Source of the DNA: Salvator merianae
Taxonomy: Eukaryota; Chordata; Lepidosauria; Squamata; Teiidae
DNA length: 64,000 nucleotides
Assembly (NCBI GenBank): GCA_003586115.2
Contig: QVOM02000116.1
Location: 39,252,128-39,316,127 of the forward strand
Direction: 5' to 3'
Numbering within the stretch: the stretch's first letter is position 1; each line of letters starts with the position of its first letter. Positions 22,476 to 34,450 of the stretch are shown here, one piece after another. Under the pieces are notes generated by a model. That model worked only from the letters and a program-made list of their open reading frames with translations, ran no database searches and was not told the origin of the DNA. Made by a program: the position numbers and the translations under genes.

Positions 22476-25439
22476 TGAATCCTGCTCAGAGCATGCTGAA
22501 CAGGGCTGTAACTGAATTTGATCTCATCCAAATAATTGCTCTATTCTTTGTCTTGCAGTGTAAAGACTGAAAAGACCATAGACTTTGCACGTGGACAGCA
22601 GTTCTCTTTAAGCTCACTACTGGAAATCTGGGCACCCTTTCAAAGAATGTAATAAAGGGATTTAAATAGGGAAGGGGCAAACATTAAGTGTAAAATAGTG
22701 TTCACACTTTCTGGATATTTATAGTTTCTTCATGCTTTTTTTTTTAAAAAAAAATTAGGTCATTTGAAAGTTATCCTAGGTGAAAAAAGTCATTTAAACA
22801 TTATCTAAAGATATCCCAACAGACCTTTGACTGCAGTCATGCATCTGATTCTTTATAACCTTCAAAATGACATTACCTTTCATTAATGCAGCACTTATCA
22901 TCCCAAAGGGTGTTAGATTTAATTTATGCAATAGTAGTGGGAGTTGTATAAATGGTTTGAGGGCATTAAATAGTTGGGTGTAGGCACCTGAATTACTTTT
23001 CTTTTTGTAAAAGAACAGTCAGAATTGAGGGACGAACTTGGCAGGTATTCTTTACTTTCCATACTATTTTATGAAGCCATTCCTATGAAATACGGAAAAA
23101 TAAAGGGATTGTATGGATATTATTATGCTAAAACAGCCAGGTTAAAAGGAAACACTCCTCACTACAAGAACTGTATTAGTGGAAGAACCTCATTAGTGTT
23201 CCCTTATCTGGAGGGAACATTTTTCTGTGATGAGATGCCAAATGGCCATTTTTGCAGAATTTTGATCTGTCCTGGCAGGATCTGCACAGGGAGGGGGTGG
23301 AGCGCTTTGAGAGATCTGGCTCCCTCCCTCTACATTAAAATTGGTGCTACGTCTATTCTATATGCATACTGTCTGCATGTCACCACTGCCTTTCCTGTCA
23401 GAACAAAGCCAGGGATACTCCACTTTGATCATGGCAGCTGGAGGCAGAAGCAGCCTTATCCACAGTTTCAGTTTCAACTGTAGGGCTTTTTTCTTACACA
23501 GTCAAGATCGGAGCCAGTCTTGACTGGGGGTGGGGGAAACCATGTCTCCAATCTTGACTAGGGGAAGGAGAGCGAGGCAGCCTTCCTCCCCCCCAAGTTA
23601 AGACTGGAACTGCTCTTGTCTTGAGAACGGAGGGGGAGGAGGAGGCAGCCTCTCCCCTCTGGCAATATCAGATCCAATGCATCTGGTGTTTACACTGAGG
23701 GAGGCAACCCCTCTTCTGTCATGATCAAACCAGAGTGTCCCGACTTTGATTTCAGAAGTTGGTGTGGAAAGTCTGCCCCCACCATCATATTCAGGGCAGG
23801 GGAATCCTCTGCTGTGATGATGGTGCCAGGGATATTGAACACAGGAAATGGGCCTATGGGCCATTTCCTGGGCGGACCAGTAAGTCCTTTCAAGCAATGG
23901 CAGCGAGGCAGCAGGGTCATCACCACAAGGGGGGAGCTGTCTGAAATGCTCTGAGAGCTGGAATCAGGAGGGAAACAGCTCTGCAGCACTAGCACTATAA
24001 CAGCACTTGAAGTGTGATGGCAGGGGAACAGTGCAGCATCCATGTTGACACCATGCTCTTCCAGCAGGTGAAGGCACTATGAAGCGGCAGTGTTGAGCAG
24101 ATACTGGCCCTTCATGGCGCATTCAAAGTGCCACAATGGCACCAGGTGGATCCTGCCATTTCTACAGACAGCATTGTTGTTAAGTTGGCTTCCACTGCTT
24201 ACTTCTCCTGGGAGAATTCAAAATAGCACTGATGTTTGAAATCATGGGAAAAATGAGAAGTGAGAAAGAGCAAGTCTGAACTGGGTCTGAGTTATAATGC
24301 AGACGTGGGAATGAGCAGAACATGTACCCAGTCCTCGTTCCCCCCAATACAGTTTATCCCTACAATGTCTGACATGCTGCTTAAAACAAAGATATTGTTA
24401 ATTCTCTTCATCGCAGCTTCCTTGTAAATTTTGGCTAAAGACACAGGCCATTCATAATGTGTGATCTACTGGAAGGGCAACCAGGGTTCCCCTTGTTGGA
24501 GCAAAAATTTTAAACCAAAAGCCTAACAGCTAAACCCCCAGTCTGCTAAATCCACTTGTGTCTTTTTCTTGGATAAGTAGCACAGAATTACAGCCTTAGC
24601 GATTTCCTAAAAGCTATCTACCATGCTTGACACACAGACTCTGCGGGCACACCGCCTCTCCACTTTGTTCCTTAGTTCAATTTCTTGGCAGCTTTCCTCC
24701 CACACACATCTTTAGAGCAAAGCTTTTCCCACCTCCGCATAGAAAACAATACATTCACCTCCTCCTCCGAGTTCCCTTAACAGCACAAGAAAACAATTCT
24801 TGTTAAAAGTACATGGTCTCGTGATTTTAGGAAAAAAGTTTCCAAACTAATTTTGGATTTCCTGCTACTGTGATCACGAGAATAATTTAAAATATGCTTA
24901 TATTTCTTTGACACAAAGAAATATCAATTCTGCAGGCCATCTGAAACAACACAAAGGAGCTGGTCTTTTTGCTGTTAGGTACAGTTACAGCAAGGACAGA
25001 TAACCTTTTCCTGGACCGAGGACCACATTCTGGGAGCATCAGTTCTCTGCTGGCTACCTGCCTGCACTCAGTTTGGCCAAAAGCAGCTGTGAATGCTCTA
25101 TGCCTCTGTGTTCACTAGGCAGTGGGAGATCTGGAATGCATGGAATGAACTTCATCTCTGCCGTGATTGAAGCCTTCCATAGACAGCAATAATGAAGGGA
25201 CTTTCTGGTTCATTTTGAAGCTGTTGAAGTTCTCCGTGACCCATGAGTGACCTTTAGGTTCTTCTGCCTTGAATCGGATAAAGCCGGGAAAGAAACGTCT
25301 ATACCTCTACTTCTATAGATACAGAAGTAGCTGTTTCTTTCATCACTGTGGCTACCTCCAGATGGCAAGAGGCAACACCAAATATCAACAAGATTCTGCA
25401 ATTGCCCCTTGCCATTTGCCACCATATTAAAGCAGTAAA
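22476..25439. other. Intergenic with GC-rich internally repetitive block
   Basis: 23270-23900 is GC-richer than its surroundings and repeats short phrases such as AGTCTTGACTGGGG and ACTTTGATTTCAGAAG; open frames there have no recognisable domain. 24110-24165 matches 19520-19590. No host exon was found. Confidence 0.35.
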
Positions 25440-25892
25440 CTCTGACTTTGGTGGTTAGAGAAAAAATATTTTCTCTGTTGCACAACACTGGGACCAGGGA
25501 CCATTCTATGAAGCTGATGGGTAGGAGAGTTAGGACTGATGAGGGGAAGTGTTTTTTCACCCAGAGGATCATCAGTCTATGGAATTTATTACCGGAAGGG
25601 GTGGTGACAGCAATCAGCTTGGATAGCTGTAGGAACAGGTGGGACAGATTCATGGAGGTCAGGTGTATCAATGGCTATTTGAATGGATGCCTAGGTACTG
25701 CCTCCAGGTTAGAAAGACAGACAGGATGTCTGTAAAACCCATTTGCAGGGAGTCAAGAGCAGGTGAAGGTTTTACCTTTTTATTCTGCTTGAGAATGCCC
25801 AGAAGCAATTGGTGGGCCATGGTGTGAAACAGGATGCTGGACCAGATAGGCCGTGGCCTGATGCAGCAGGGCTCTTCTTATGTTCTTATCTG
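25440..25892 (+). repeat. CR1-like LINE 3' end, copy 3
   Basis: The C-terminal coding end is readable: RVRTDEGKCFFTQRIISLWN, LLPEGVVTA, then GYLNGCLGTASRLERQTGC and a stop at 25733. This is the typical '..FFSQRVVNEWNKLPEEVV..' tail of CR1-type ORF2. The 3' UTR ends GGATGCTGGACCAGATAGGCC..GATGCAGCAGGGCTCTTCTTATGTTCTTAT; the TTCTTATG repeat corresponds to the short 3' repeats of CR1 elements. It is truncated at its 5' end and is the best preserved 3' end of this family in the window. Confidence 0.82.
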
Positions 25893-26035
25893 CACATCTG
25901 GTGAGCGGCATACAAGACTGGGAATTTCCAAGAGCTAGCCAAGCACCCAGTCTTTTTCTTTTGTTGTTTTTCATGCACTTGACTGGCCTTCAGAAGTCCC
26001 CTGCAAGCTGATCACATATGCACCTCGCCAAACAC

Positions 26036-26110
26036 ACAGGTAAGCAGGACTGTTATGAGAAACCTGATGTCGGTGCTGGATTTTCCATAATAGCATTGCA
26101 ATGCTTTTTT
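26036..26110. repeat. Short family C-related fragment
   Basis: AGGTAAGCAGGACTG..ATGAGAAACCTGATG..GGTGCTGGATTTTCCATAATAGC aligns with 39591-39655 and, over the TTTTCCCATAATAG core, with the family C copies at 22 and 27 kb. Confidence 0.45.
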
Positions 26111-27232
26111 TTGCAAGTTGCAATCAGCACTGTGTTGGAATGCCTCAGATCTGTCTGGCATTCCTAATGCAATGCCAAGAGGATTTGGGGGTTTATCTCA
26201 AATCTGGAAGAAGCCCATTTTGCTTGTCAGGCTATTTTGCCTAAAGAAAATAATCAAGAAAGTTAGGATAGCTGGTTGTGAATTGCTGTGTCCACGCAAA
26301 AGCAAAAGAACCTAATAAAGATAAGAATTTGTACTTTTCTAATGATTTTTAAAAATATATGAATAACAAAAATTACTCTGCAAATACAAATAAAGTCCAT
26401 CAGCTATCTCTGTTTGTGTGGGGAAGAGTGGTATTGTGGTTGAGAATATATGAGTTATGTCACCTCTATAAAGAAGCTAAATATGCTGGGAGGAAACCGC
26501 TTTAAAAAACAGTGAACAAATACGCTGTGTAGACCAGTATGGCTCTTTATTTTATCTTATTTTAAGGGCTGGCAAGTTGAGAGCAGCATGGAGCAATTAA
26601 CCACCTTCCTACTCACAGAGTGATGGCAGAAAGTGGGGGGTTCCTAAAAGTATGTTGTTGATGAAGAGGGCATGAATCCATTCATGGTAAAGTACCTGTC
26701 TGTTCAAGAAAAGAAAGGATTCACTATTTTGATGATATTACTAAGGTACTAGTTACAGTATTCTGAAGTATAATTTAACAAGAGATTTGCTCTTTAATAA
26801 TATCAGTTTAACCTTGAATGTTCCCAACCATCAGCAGCTGAGCTTTGGTTTCTGTAAACGTAAATCTCTTTTGGCAACACATAGCTGCTACCACACAAGG
26901 CCTGATAAATCTACAGCTGTACGACTATTTTGAAGAAACTTGAGTAGCACGTAGTTTAGGTTTGGCCTTGGAGACAGCAAGAGTCTTGCTTCTTTAATCA
27001 GCAGTGAAATAGGGTAAGTTATTCTAGATGAATCATTCTAGCATAGAAAGACAATTATGAGAATTTCATCTGGTGACATTCTATCTATTGGACATCAGTG
27101 TGACTACTGATTTATAATGGACCCATCGCATGGTCATGGATGGGGGACAGATGGAAAAGAGGGCAGGACTCTGTATCTTAATGTTTATGTAGGAGGAGGA
27201 AATTCACCTGTTGTGACCTGCATTATAACACA
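26111..27232. other. Intergenic, nothing recognised
   Basis: This is AT-rich sequence with no coding exon and no repeat with visible ends. Confidence 0.4.
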
Positions 27233-27700
27233 GGCCCTGTCCAGACAGGGGGAATATATGGCACTGCTATGGTATGATTGTGGCAACCCCAGCATAGCTA
27301 CACTATATGTCCTAAAATGCACAATACCCTATTTTGGGAAGACCGAACTCTGGTGGCGGGTTTTCCCAAAGCAGTGCCAGCTCTCACCTTGTAGCCACCG
27401 CACCATCATTGCTGTGGCCACCACACACGTACAGGGGTCGGAAAAGATGCCCAGCACGTGTGGTGGTGGCATCGTGCACATCCAGGCACTTCACACTGGT
27501 GAAATACCCAAATGTTCGCATCCTCCATGCATGTGTGGTGTCAAAAAACATACCCGCAGAATACCCAGATGTGCATGTCACCAAAAAGTGCACAGGCAGT
27601 GCAGTCACCTGCACTGTCTAACCAACAGGCAATCATTTTGAATTCTCCAGAATATCACCTGTTGGCACTATATCCGGCTGATGTCTGGAGCTGACCACAC
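27233..27700. repeat. Dispersed repeat, family C copy 2
   Basis: It begins GGCCCTGTCCAGACAGG and shares ordered blocks with 22038-22475 (GGCAACCCCAGCATAGCTACACTATAT, CTGGTGGCGGGTTTTCCC, CCATCATTGCTGTGGC, GGTGAAATACCC) and the end GGCTGATGTCTGGAGCTGACC. A 174-codon open frame across it is GC-driven, not a gene. Just to the right, 27867-27917 is a tandem pair of TACATAGTGTACCGGGCCC-like units. Confidence 0.55.
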
Positions 27701-28227
27701 ACTTACACAATGTCCCTCTTCTACCTGTTATATGATGCAAAATGTCTGTCCTTGTTTCAGTTGACCACCCCATACAGACAAAGGAGAGAGGTTTGCATGA
27801 GAGATCGAATTCAAATATTTTGCAAATGTATGTCTCCGTTTGGGAACGGGTCAGAGGGCTGAAAGCATACATAGTGTACCGGGCCCAGAAAGTATACATA
27901 GTATACTGGGCCCTGTATGTCTATTTCCAGTTCTCAATTTCAGGTGGGAGAAGGTAGGATCATAGAGAGAGGTCTACCATACTGGATTTCTTTTGCTAGT
28001 GAATTCTGTGCTTTTGTAACACAGTGAACTTCCTCATACAGAAAAAAGCTGAAGCACTGTGACAGTCATTCCATCACAGGTTGCAACAAGAGTAGTTGAA
28101 GGTACACTGAAAAAAAGATAAAAGGTTAGGGAGGATGAAAGAAGTCTAGAAACCAAAAAGTGAAAGGCCACAAGAGAAAAAAAAAGTGATGAGGAAAACA
28201 CAGACACAAATAGAAGAGGAACTAAAG

Positions 28228-28775
28228 GGCCTTTTCACACTTACCTGTGCTCTGGTATACAAAGGGGCCTAGAGGCCTTCCTCCCACATGCTGGTGTGGT
28301 ATAAGGGAGACCACGCCCCCTGCTAGTACATTCTGTTCACATTGGACAGAATGTAGACTGGATTAGGTAGCCCAAAACGAAGAAGAAGAAGAAGAAGAAG
28401 AACTTGGTTTTTATACCCCGCTTTTCTCAGCTGAAGCTGACTCAAAGCGGCTTACAAGGTTATTTTTCGCCCGAAGGCTTACATTTATCTATCTTCCGCA
28501 TCAGACAATGTGATGCTCCCTATTTATCTACTTGCAATTACTTGCTTTCGAACAGCTAGGCTGGCTGGAGCTAGAGGCCAGTAGAGGGCGCTCATCCCCT
28601 CTCCACGGCAGACAGGGGCCTTGAACTCTGATCCTCCTATTGAAAGATCAGTGCCTTAGCCTTCTGCACCATTGTGCCTCCTAGTCCAGTTTACCCGTAG
28701 AGCTTTTTGAAAAGATCTACCAGCAGTCTAGTGCATGCTAAACCAGACCATGGAGCAGTGTGAAAGGCACATGCC
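28228..28775. repeat. DNA element with GGGCCTTTTCACACTT ends, interrupted by a SINE
   Basis: The left end is GGGCCTTTTCACACTTACC and the right end is the inverse AGTGTGAAAGGC (28758-28769). Inner blocks CCACGCCCCCTGCTAGTAC resemble the 51.9-kb element. A tRNA-type SINE occupies 28378-28690, so the original element was about 230 bp. Confidence 0.5.
28378..28690 (-). repeat. tRNA-derived SINE, near full length
   Basis: On the minus strand the head has an A-box-like TGGTGCAGAAGGCTAAGGC and a B-box-like CAGAGTTCAAGGCCC. The body includes CGCCCTCTACTGGCCTC and GTAAGCCGCTTTGAGTCAGCTTCAGCTGAGAAAAGCGGGGTATAAA, ending in a (TTC)n tail. The 'AAGCGGGGTATAAA' 3' end is shared with LINE tails of reptiles. 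It sits inside a DNA element and is therefore younger. Confidence 0.7.
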
Positions 28776-30019
28776 TCTGTGTTCCAGTTTATCAGGGGTA
28801 CTCATTTTGGTGGTGAAACAAAGTATACTTTTGAAATAGGTCCCCAGGTGTTCCAAGGACAGGAACTTTCATTTGTTGCCATCAGTGCTTGTAGAGGCCA
28901 GCTTCACAGTTTGTGTGAGTTTCAGGACTGGCATGGAGCCTGTGCCAGAACAGCCTTCCAAATGTGGAAAGCCTTGTTCCAGGACATGCGGACTGCTCCA
29001 GTTGATCTGTTCTCACTGGAGTGGTCCACAGCAGGTAAGTATAAGAAAGGCCAAAGAAGACATGGTCCAGAATTTTGCCAAGAACAGTACATGGCGAACT
29101 TTGCTGCCATTTTCCCTAGAATAATACATGGTTCAAATGGAAAAAGTAGAGATTGCCATGAACCATTTATTAGGTCCATCTTGTTGAGCTGGCTGACTGA
29201 CTTGGGTTAGGCTTCCTGTAATTATGGGGATGTGGTGTGCTTTTTGGCCATTTTTACACTAGTTCAGGCCCGTACAGGGGCTATGAACCTCCTAAAATGT
29301 TGCTAGTCTTGCTCAGTTTAGGGGACACCTAGGAGAGCCAGGGGGCTCACCATGAACTTGGACCAACCCATCCTTTAGAGAAAGGAGTGGCTTGGGAAGA
29401 GGCCAAATGAAGGTTAGATCAATCAATTCATACTGTTAACAATACAAGAGATCACAAATGGCCTGAGGTATGTCTTCTGTTTTACTATGTTATTTGTCTC
29501 TATTGATTTTTGATTAGCATTTGAAACTGAATTTTGTGAAAGAAAGATGGCACATACATTGCAGCTAGGCACGAGGGGAAAAGCCTGCCCCACTCAGAGA
29601 AATAGTATAAGAAAGTAATCTGTATAACCAACATATCATATTATTAGGAATAATAACAAAATCCTGGGCTATTTTGTTTTGTGATAGGCAGAATGGAACA
29701 CAGCAGATCTGCTTGAGTTGGCAGCCCACTACCAGCTTCCCCACTTCTCCTAAGTAGCCACTTTTTCCACATGCACTGCCAGTCACTCATGCCATTTCAA
29801 AAACTCTATATGTTATACAGTATAGCTTTTAAATCCACATACTTGTGCATTTTTCAAAGTGGCTTAATGACTTTCCAGATGTGAGCTACAGCATTGACTG
29901 ATAAGTGAAACAACAAGATAACATCCATATGGTCCTCCTGGACTGTGCCAAATATGTTCTGGGACAGCAGGTCCACACACACACCACCATGGCCTCCCCA
30001 GGGTTTGGGCTGACCATAC
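28776..30019. other. Intergenic, nothing recognised
   Basis: An open plus-strand frame of 143 codons at 28779-29210 has no recognisable domain and begins inside a repeat. I see no gene. Confidence 0.4.
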
Positions 30020-30440
30020 AGACCTTGCGTCCATCCACTCCTGGGTACAAAACCTGTGCCAGGAATGTTCTAGCAGGATACTATTTTAAAGTGTTCTCCC
30101 TTGTGACCCAGGCTAGGTCCTGTGCCTGTCATTGCTATGCAGGCAGGCAGGAATGGCCCAGGCCCCACTCCAGAGTACAAAAACATTTTGGCTACATCCA
30201 GGCATTTCTTACTTATTCTGCTATATTTTGATATTCCGGACTGGAGCATGGATATTCCAGAATATCCATGTATAGCAGAATAAGTGGTGTCTGGATGCAG
30301 TCTTTGTTGGGTGTAGAAGACTGTCCACTTCTAGGGCTGTTTCTGGGGCCACAGGCAAACATCCCCCACTTGCACCCTCAAGGTGGGGAACTTCTGTTCC
30401 CCACATCTTCAGAGCTTGGCCAGGACAGGGTGTCTGTCTT
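30020..30440. repeat. Dispersed repeat, family B copy 2, split by a MITE
   Basis: 30020-30185 and 30310-30440 align in order with the halves at 12385-12511 and 13004-13150 (TTGTGACCCAGGCTAGGTCC; CCACTTCTAGGGCTGTTTCTGGGGCCACAGG; GGGGAACTTCTGTTCCCCA). The interruption is a MITE at 30190-30302. The two copies were hit by different elements. Confidence 0.55.
30190..30302. mobile_element. Short MITE, GGCTACATCCAG ends
   Basis: The terminal inverted repeats pair over about 36 bp (GGCTACATCCAGGCATTTCTTACTTATTCTGCTATA against its near-inverse) with a TGGATATTCCAGAATATCCA palindrome in the middle. TTT flanks both sides (30187-30189, 30303-30305). It resembles the 41.7-kb element in its terminal bases and TTT flanks. 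It is inserted in a family B repeat. Confidence 0.65.
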
Positions 30441-31183
30441 GCATATGTCCACCAGTGCAGTCCATTTCATGCTGGATCACTCATTCTGGTCCAGGGACAT
30501 TCCCTGCAGCATACGCCAACAGTGTGGCTGCCGAATCTGCCAAAGATCCCCTTTGAATTTGTAAAATTTGAATTTTCTTCCAGTCAAATCATCAACCAAA
30601 ATGACTTCCTCTGTTTTCAAGGTTTTTTGCTAATACTTTATTTTGTGGATTGCTAATAAACATCTAAGTCAATTCACAATATGTAATGTTAAATCTTCAG
30701 TAACCTCACCTTTTCTCATCTCTTGGACCAATCAAAATGAGACAGGGTTTTTTTTTCCATTCATTTTGTTGTCAAACCGGTTTTTCTCCTACCTCCTTTC
30801 TACATACTGCTGGACATTATTTACATAAGTACACTGAAATTCTGAAAGGGACAATGCCACAGAAGTACACTGTATGAAACTTTATTTGCACAGAATTAGC
30901 AATCCCAACCCTTCTGTTATGAATCAGCACAGTAAACACCAAACCTTGCAAATATTATTTTATTTTGAACAATGAAAGATCAAGAAACACCAAGGGAGCT
31001 TCCATATAGAATTGCCAAGAGTGTAGTGCTGGAACAGAAATCAACTAGGATGTTTGCTTGACTAAAGCTCTTTCTGCATAGCATGAGCTATTCCATGCCA
31101 TACCTACTCAGACTATGTAGCCTGGCGCACAATGGGTCAGGCTATCAGGAGACTGTTCCGCGTGCTGTTCTTCTCTCTCTCTC
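30441..31183. other. Intergenic, nothing recognised
   Basis: There is no coding exon. A pyrimidine CT run lies at 31165-31190. Confidence 0.4.
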
Positions 31184-31640
31184 TCCCTTTTCACACTTTT
31201 CACTAGTGAGTGTCTGCATGCTTACTTGTGAAGTGAGTCTGCACTGAAGCCCTCACAAACGGGAGCAGGCTACAGCTGCTCCTGATTACTACTAGCTGTG
31301 GAGCACAAAATCATGCTCCACAGCTGTATTGGGAACAGCTTCTGCAAATGCTGGAACCCCATTGCCAGGATGTTCCAGGCCTTGCAGCACAAATGGTTGC
31401 TCCACCATGGAATGTTCATAGTCTGGGGGCCACTGCTGAGAAGACCCTATCCCAGGTCCCCATTCCCTCATCTAGGGAAAATGGTGGTACAACCAAGAGG
31501 GTTTTCCCTGCAGATCTTAAGGCACAGCACAGTGTGAGTACTGGTATCCTATGCTCGATCAGAACCATGACAGCATCCAGGAAGCATCCAGCCACTGCCA
31601 TGGCAACCAGCAGCATGCAACCAGCAGCGCACAGGCGTAC
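31184..31640. repeat. Family A fold-back element, copy 2, rearranged
   Basis: TCACACTTTTCACTAGTGAGTGTCTGCATGCT and the hairpin AGCTGTGGAGCACAAAATCATGCTCCACAGCT (31292-31323) match the 38.8-kb copy. The CCATGGCAGTGGCTGGATGCTTCC block at 31566-31610 is in inverted orientation compared with copies 1 and 4, so the element is rearranged or two copies are fused. The right end is lost. Confidence 0.55.
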
Positions 31641-33450
31641 ACTGGTGTAATTGCATTTGCTTATGTACATGGGCTCATAATAAACCCGTGTTGGAGTTAA
31701 GTGACTGTAAATGAAAAGATGGGATCACTTGTACTGGTATGCAAAGTCTTGCCCAGGAACTGCAAAGAGTTCACAAAATACTACAACAGTAGGTTTCACT
31801 TTCTCATGAGGTCATGAAACTGGAAAAACTTCTTTAGATTTAGTTTCACAGTCCCTCCTCCCCTGTGGTATTCAAGAATTAGACACAAAGTTGTTCTTCC
31901 GTTAGAAGATGCCTTCTGCCCGAGAAAAAAGAAGCATGGGATCCAAGTTATTAGTTCATTTATTGGTTCATTTATTGTTTTTTACATTATCTCATTCTTC
32001 CCTCCCAAGGGAAGCTTGCACTGACAGAAAAAAAAAACACCATTTAAAACCAGTCATAAATAGGGAGAAACTCTACTGAACTGACTAGGAAGGACTTCTG
32101 AGCAGAATTCATTCACCCGTAAGGGCAAAGTGGACACCACCCCAAAACGTCCAGTAGCTGGAGTCCCCTTCCTTTCTTCTTCACATGTTTTGATTCATAG
32201 TTGGTAAATATGTACATTTGTATCTACTTCCTGGAAGGACTTGAATGCAATTGGCCATGTTTGAGCCCTTCATGGACATGCACATGTCCACATACTTGGC
32301 CTGCTGGGAAGACCCATGGTTGGTTCTCCATTCCGGAAGGCCTAGTAGACTGGGCAAGCAGGCCAAATGGCCTGCTGAAGAATTGTGTAGGCAGTGGCCC
32401 AGCACAGACTACCTGAAGGTGGGGTGCAGAAAGTTAAAGAAGCTGAAGACACAATGAAGGAAGGCCATGGACAGGCCTTCGTGTCCATGTGTGCATGAGG
32501 TAAGAAAGAGTCTCCCCTGGGGGAAGCCAGGGATGCAATCATAAGGATAGTTGGGGGAGGCTGGGGATTCAATGAGGGGAATGCTTGAACCAATGGACTG
32601 GTTCTTGAAACTGGCTTTGCAGTGATTTTGGGACAAACCAGTACCTCCATCCCTAGTTCAGCCTCAATACAAACTGAACCCATCCTTTCTGGTTTGTGCA
32701 TCTCCCTATACCAGATTTAATATGGCAGCCTTGAAGAAGGCAAATAAGAACTATACATAGAAATATATATTTAAAAAAAACGGCTGTATAACAAGCAGGC
32801 ACATTTATTGAAACAAGGTATAATTACTGAAATGTTGCCATAGCCCTATGTCAGAAAAAGTGGGAAAGAAAGAATTCCAAACAGAGGATTCTTGGACGAG
32901 AGGCTTCTAATGACAATAATAATTACAGGATCACGTTATGTACCTGCTCCTTCAGAGGCCGCACAAACCCGTCCAGAACAATCTGCCCAGTTCCCAAGCC
33001 ATAACTCGCCTAGGGCCGACATCTTGTTGCAGTTCAGCTTTCTGACTTCACTCAGTGCATTACTCTGCCAAACCACAGGCAAAATCTTGCAAGTCCTCAC
33101 CTGACACAGATTTAATGGAGAAATACAGTTCAGTGTAATTGCATACTGATGACTCCATGCTCCATGTCTCCCAATGAACACTCTCAAGATATTAAATTAC
33201 CAGAGCCCAACACTAGAGATAGGAGTGGAACCAAATGAGACTGAACTGAGTCTACATAAGAAGCTTCTTGAAGGTCACTCGTGACTGAACTACTACCACC
33301 ATCCTGAGGACTTTTTTTTTCAAAAGGAGGTTTTTGCAACTGGTCAGTGGTTGCCATAAACCTGTGGTACAAATACAGTTTCCCTTGGAGCTGGCTGATA
33401 TCTTTTCAGCAGTTGTCTAATGCCTCTTCCAGGGCAGCAAGAACCACTTT
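31641..33450. other. Intergenic, nothing recognised
   Basis: There is no gene or repeat with clear ends. Open frames near 32181-32701 are GC-composition artefacts with no domain. Confidence 0.4.
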
Positions 33451-33451
33451 T

Positions 33452-33545
33452 CATACAGTGATATTTGTCTTTTGTATTTATATACCACCTTTCCAAAAAA
33501 AAAATTAAAAAAAAAATGCCCAAAGTGGTTCACAAGAGAGCAAAA
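33452..33545 (-). repeat. LINE/SINE 3' tail fragment
   Basis: In reverse the segment reads TTGTGAACCACTTTGGGCA, A/T run, GGAAAGGTGGTATATAAATACAAAA, the standard 'GTGAACC..GGTGGTATATAAAT' 3' end. A-rich runs (33496-33516) interrupt it. Confidence 0.6.
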
Positions 33546-34012
33546 CATACATTAAGCAAAACACATCCAATTTCAAACCCACATCATAAATCTATAAAAA
33601 GAACTGATAACAAAACTATATAAAATTAATACACAGTAATATACAAATTATAAAATGCACAATGTAAAGTAAAAAGATAAGAAAACTATAACAGTATCAG
33701 TTAAAGAAAGATGCCTTGATAAGCAAGAGTTGAAAGAAGATAGGCTCAGCTAAAAAATAACAAGCACCTTATCCACATCCTGTGACCTCAAAAACTGGAA
33801 CTAATCATATAGCAGACCAGACAGATGATACAAAGGACCATCCAGCATACTAATAACTATGGCATCATTGCAGAGGCAAGAAATTTTAGGGCTTTCTGCA
33901 CTGGAAGAACCATGGTCAGAATCAATGGGTCTGGACCAACCAATTCGCTGATTTCAACCATGTGGTCACAAGTTCGAAACTCAGCATCTTCCTAGAAAAA
34001 TGCCTAGCAAAT

Positions 34013-34433
34013 TCTTCTTACACTACAGCGCTGGCCTGACCATGTGGACAGGAGTTCTTAATTACTGCATTTCTGCTCAACAGGCTAAGCTGCAGGGGTT
34101 TGAAGGTCTCTGCCAGTTTGTTAGTTGTTGGGCCCCTCCGGTTGGAACAACTATTTGCCACCCTAGTTTTCGCCCAAATCCCTCCTATCTCTCCTTTCCT
34201 TAACCACAAACTGGTGGCCTGGTTCCCCCACTTCACCCTCACTTAAGCTTCCTTTTTTTTTATTATTGGTTGTACTTGGCCTCTCAAGGTTATAAACTCA
34301 TCTGCAACTAGTGGGCAATTTTCTGTTGGTTTGTAATTTTCAATGCTGCTAAGCACTGTAAGTGCTCTTATTTTTGTATATGTTATTATTTTGTATAGTT
34401 GCTTGCTAAATAAAAGAAAAGAAATACAAAAAA
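34013..34433 (+). mobile_element. Retroposed, polyadenylated insertion of unidentified transcript
   Basis: A 17-base direct repeat (AAAAATGCCTAGCAAAT at 33996-34012, AAGAATTCCTAGCAAAT at 34434-34450, two mismatches) flanks about 420 bp. The insert ends with AATAAA at 34409-34414 and an A-rich tail 15-20 bases later. This is the signature of target-primed reverse transcription of an mRNA-like RNA in plus orientation. I do not recognise the source; short frames at its left half have no known domain. It may be a processed pseudogene of a 3' UTR or a truncated LINE. Confidence 0.6.
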
Positions 34434-34450
34434 AAGAATTCCTAGCAAAT

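Noticed and set aside
23025..23483. 152-codon plus-strand open frame
   Set aside because: It has no domain and no splice context, and overlaps a repetitive GC-rich block.
27117..27641. 174-codon plus-strand open frame
   Set aside because: It lies almost wholly inside a family C repeat, has no recognised domain, and the sister copy at 22 kb does not keep the frame.
28779..29210. 143-codon plus-strand frame
   Set aside because: It has no domain and its composition is not coding-like; it begins at the edge of a transposon.
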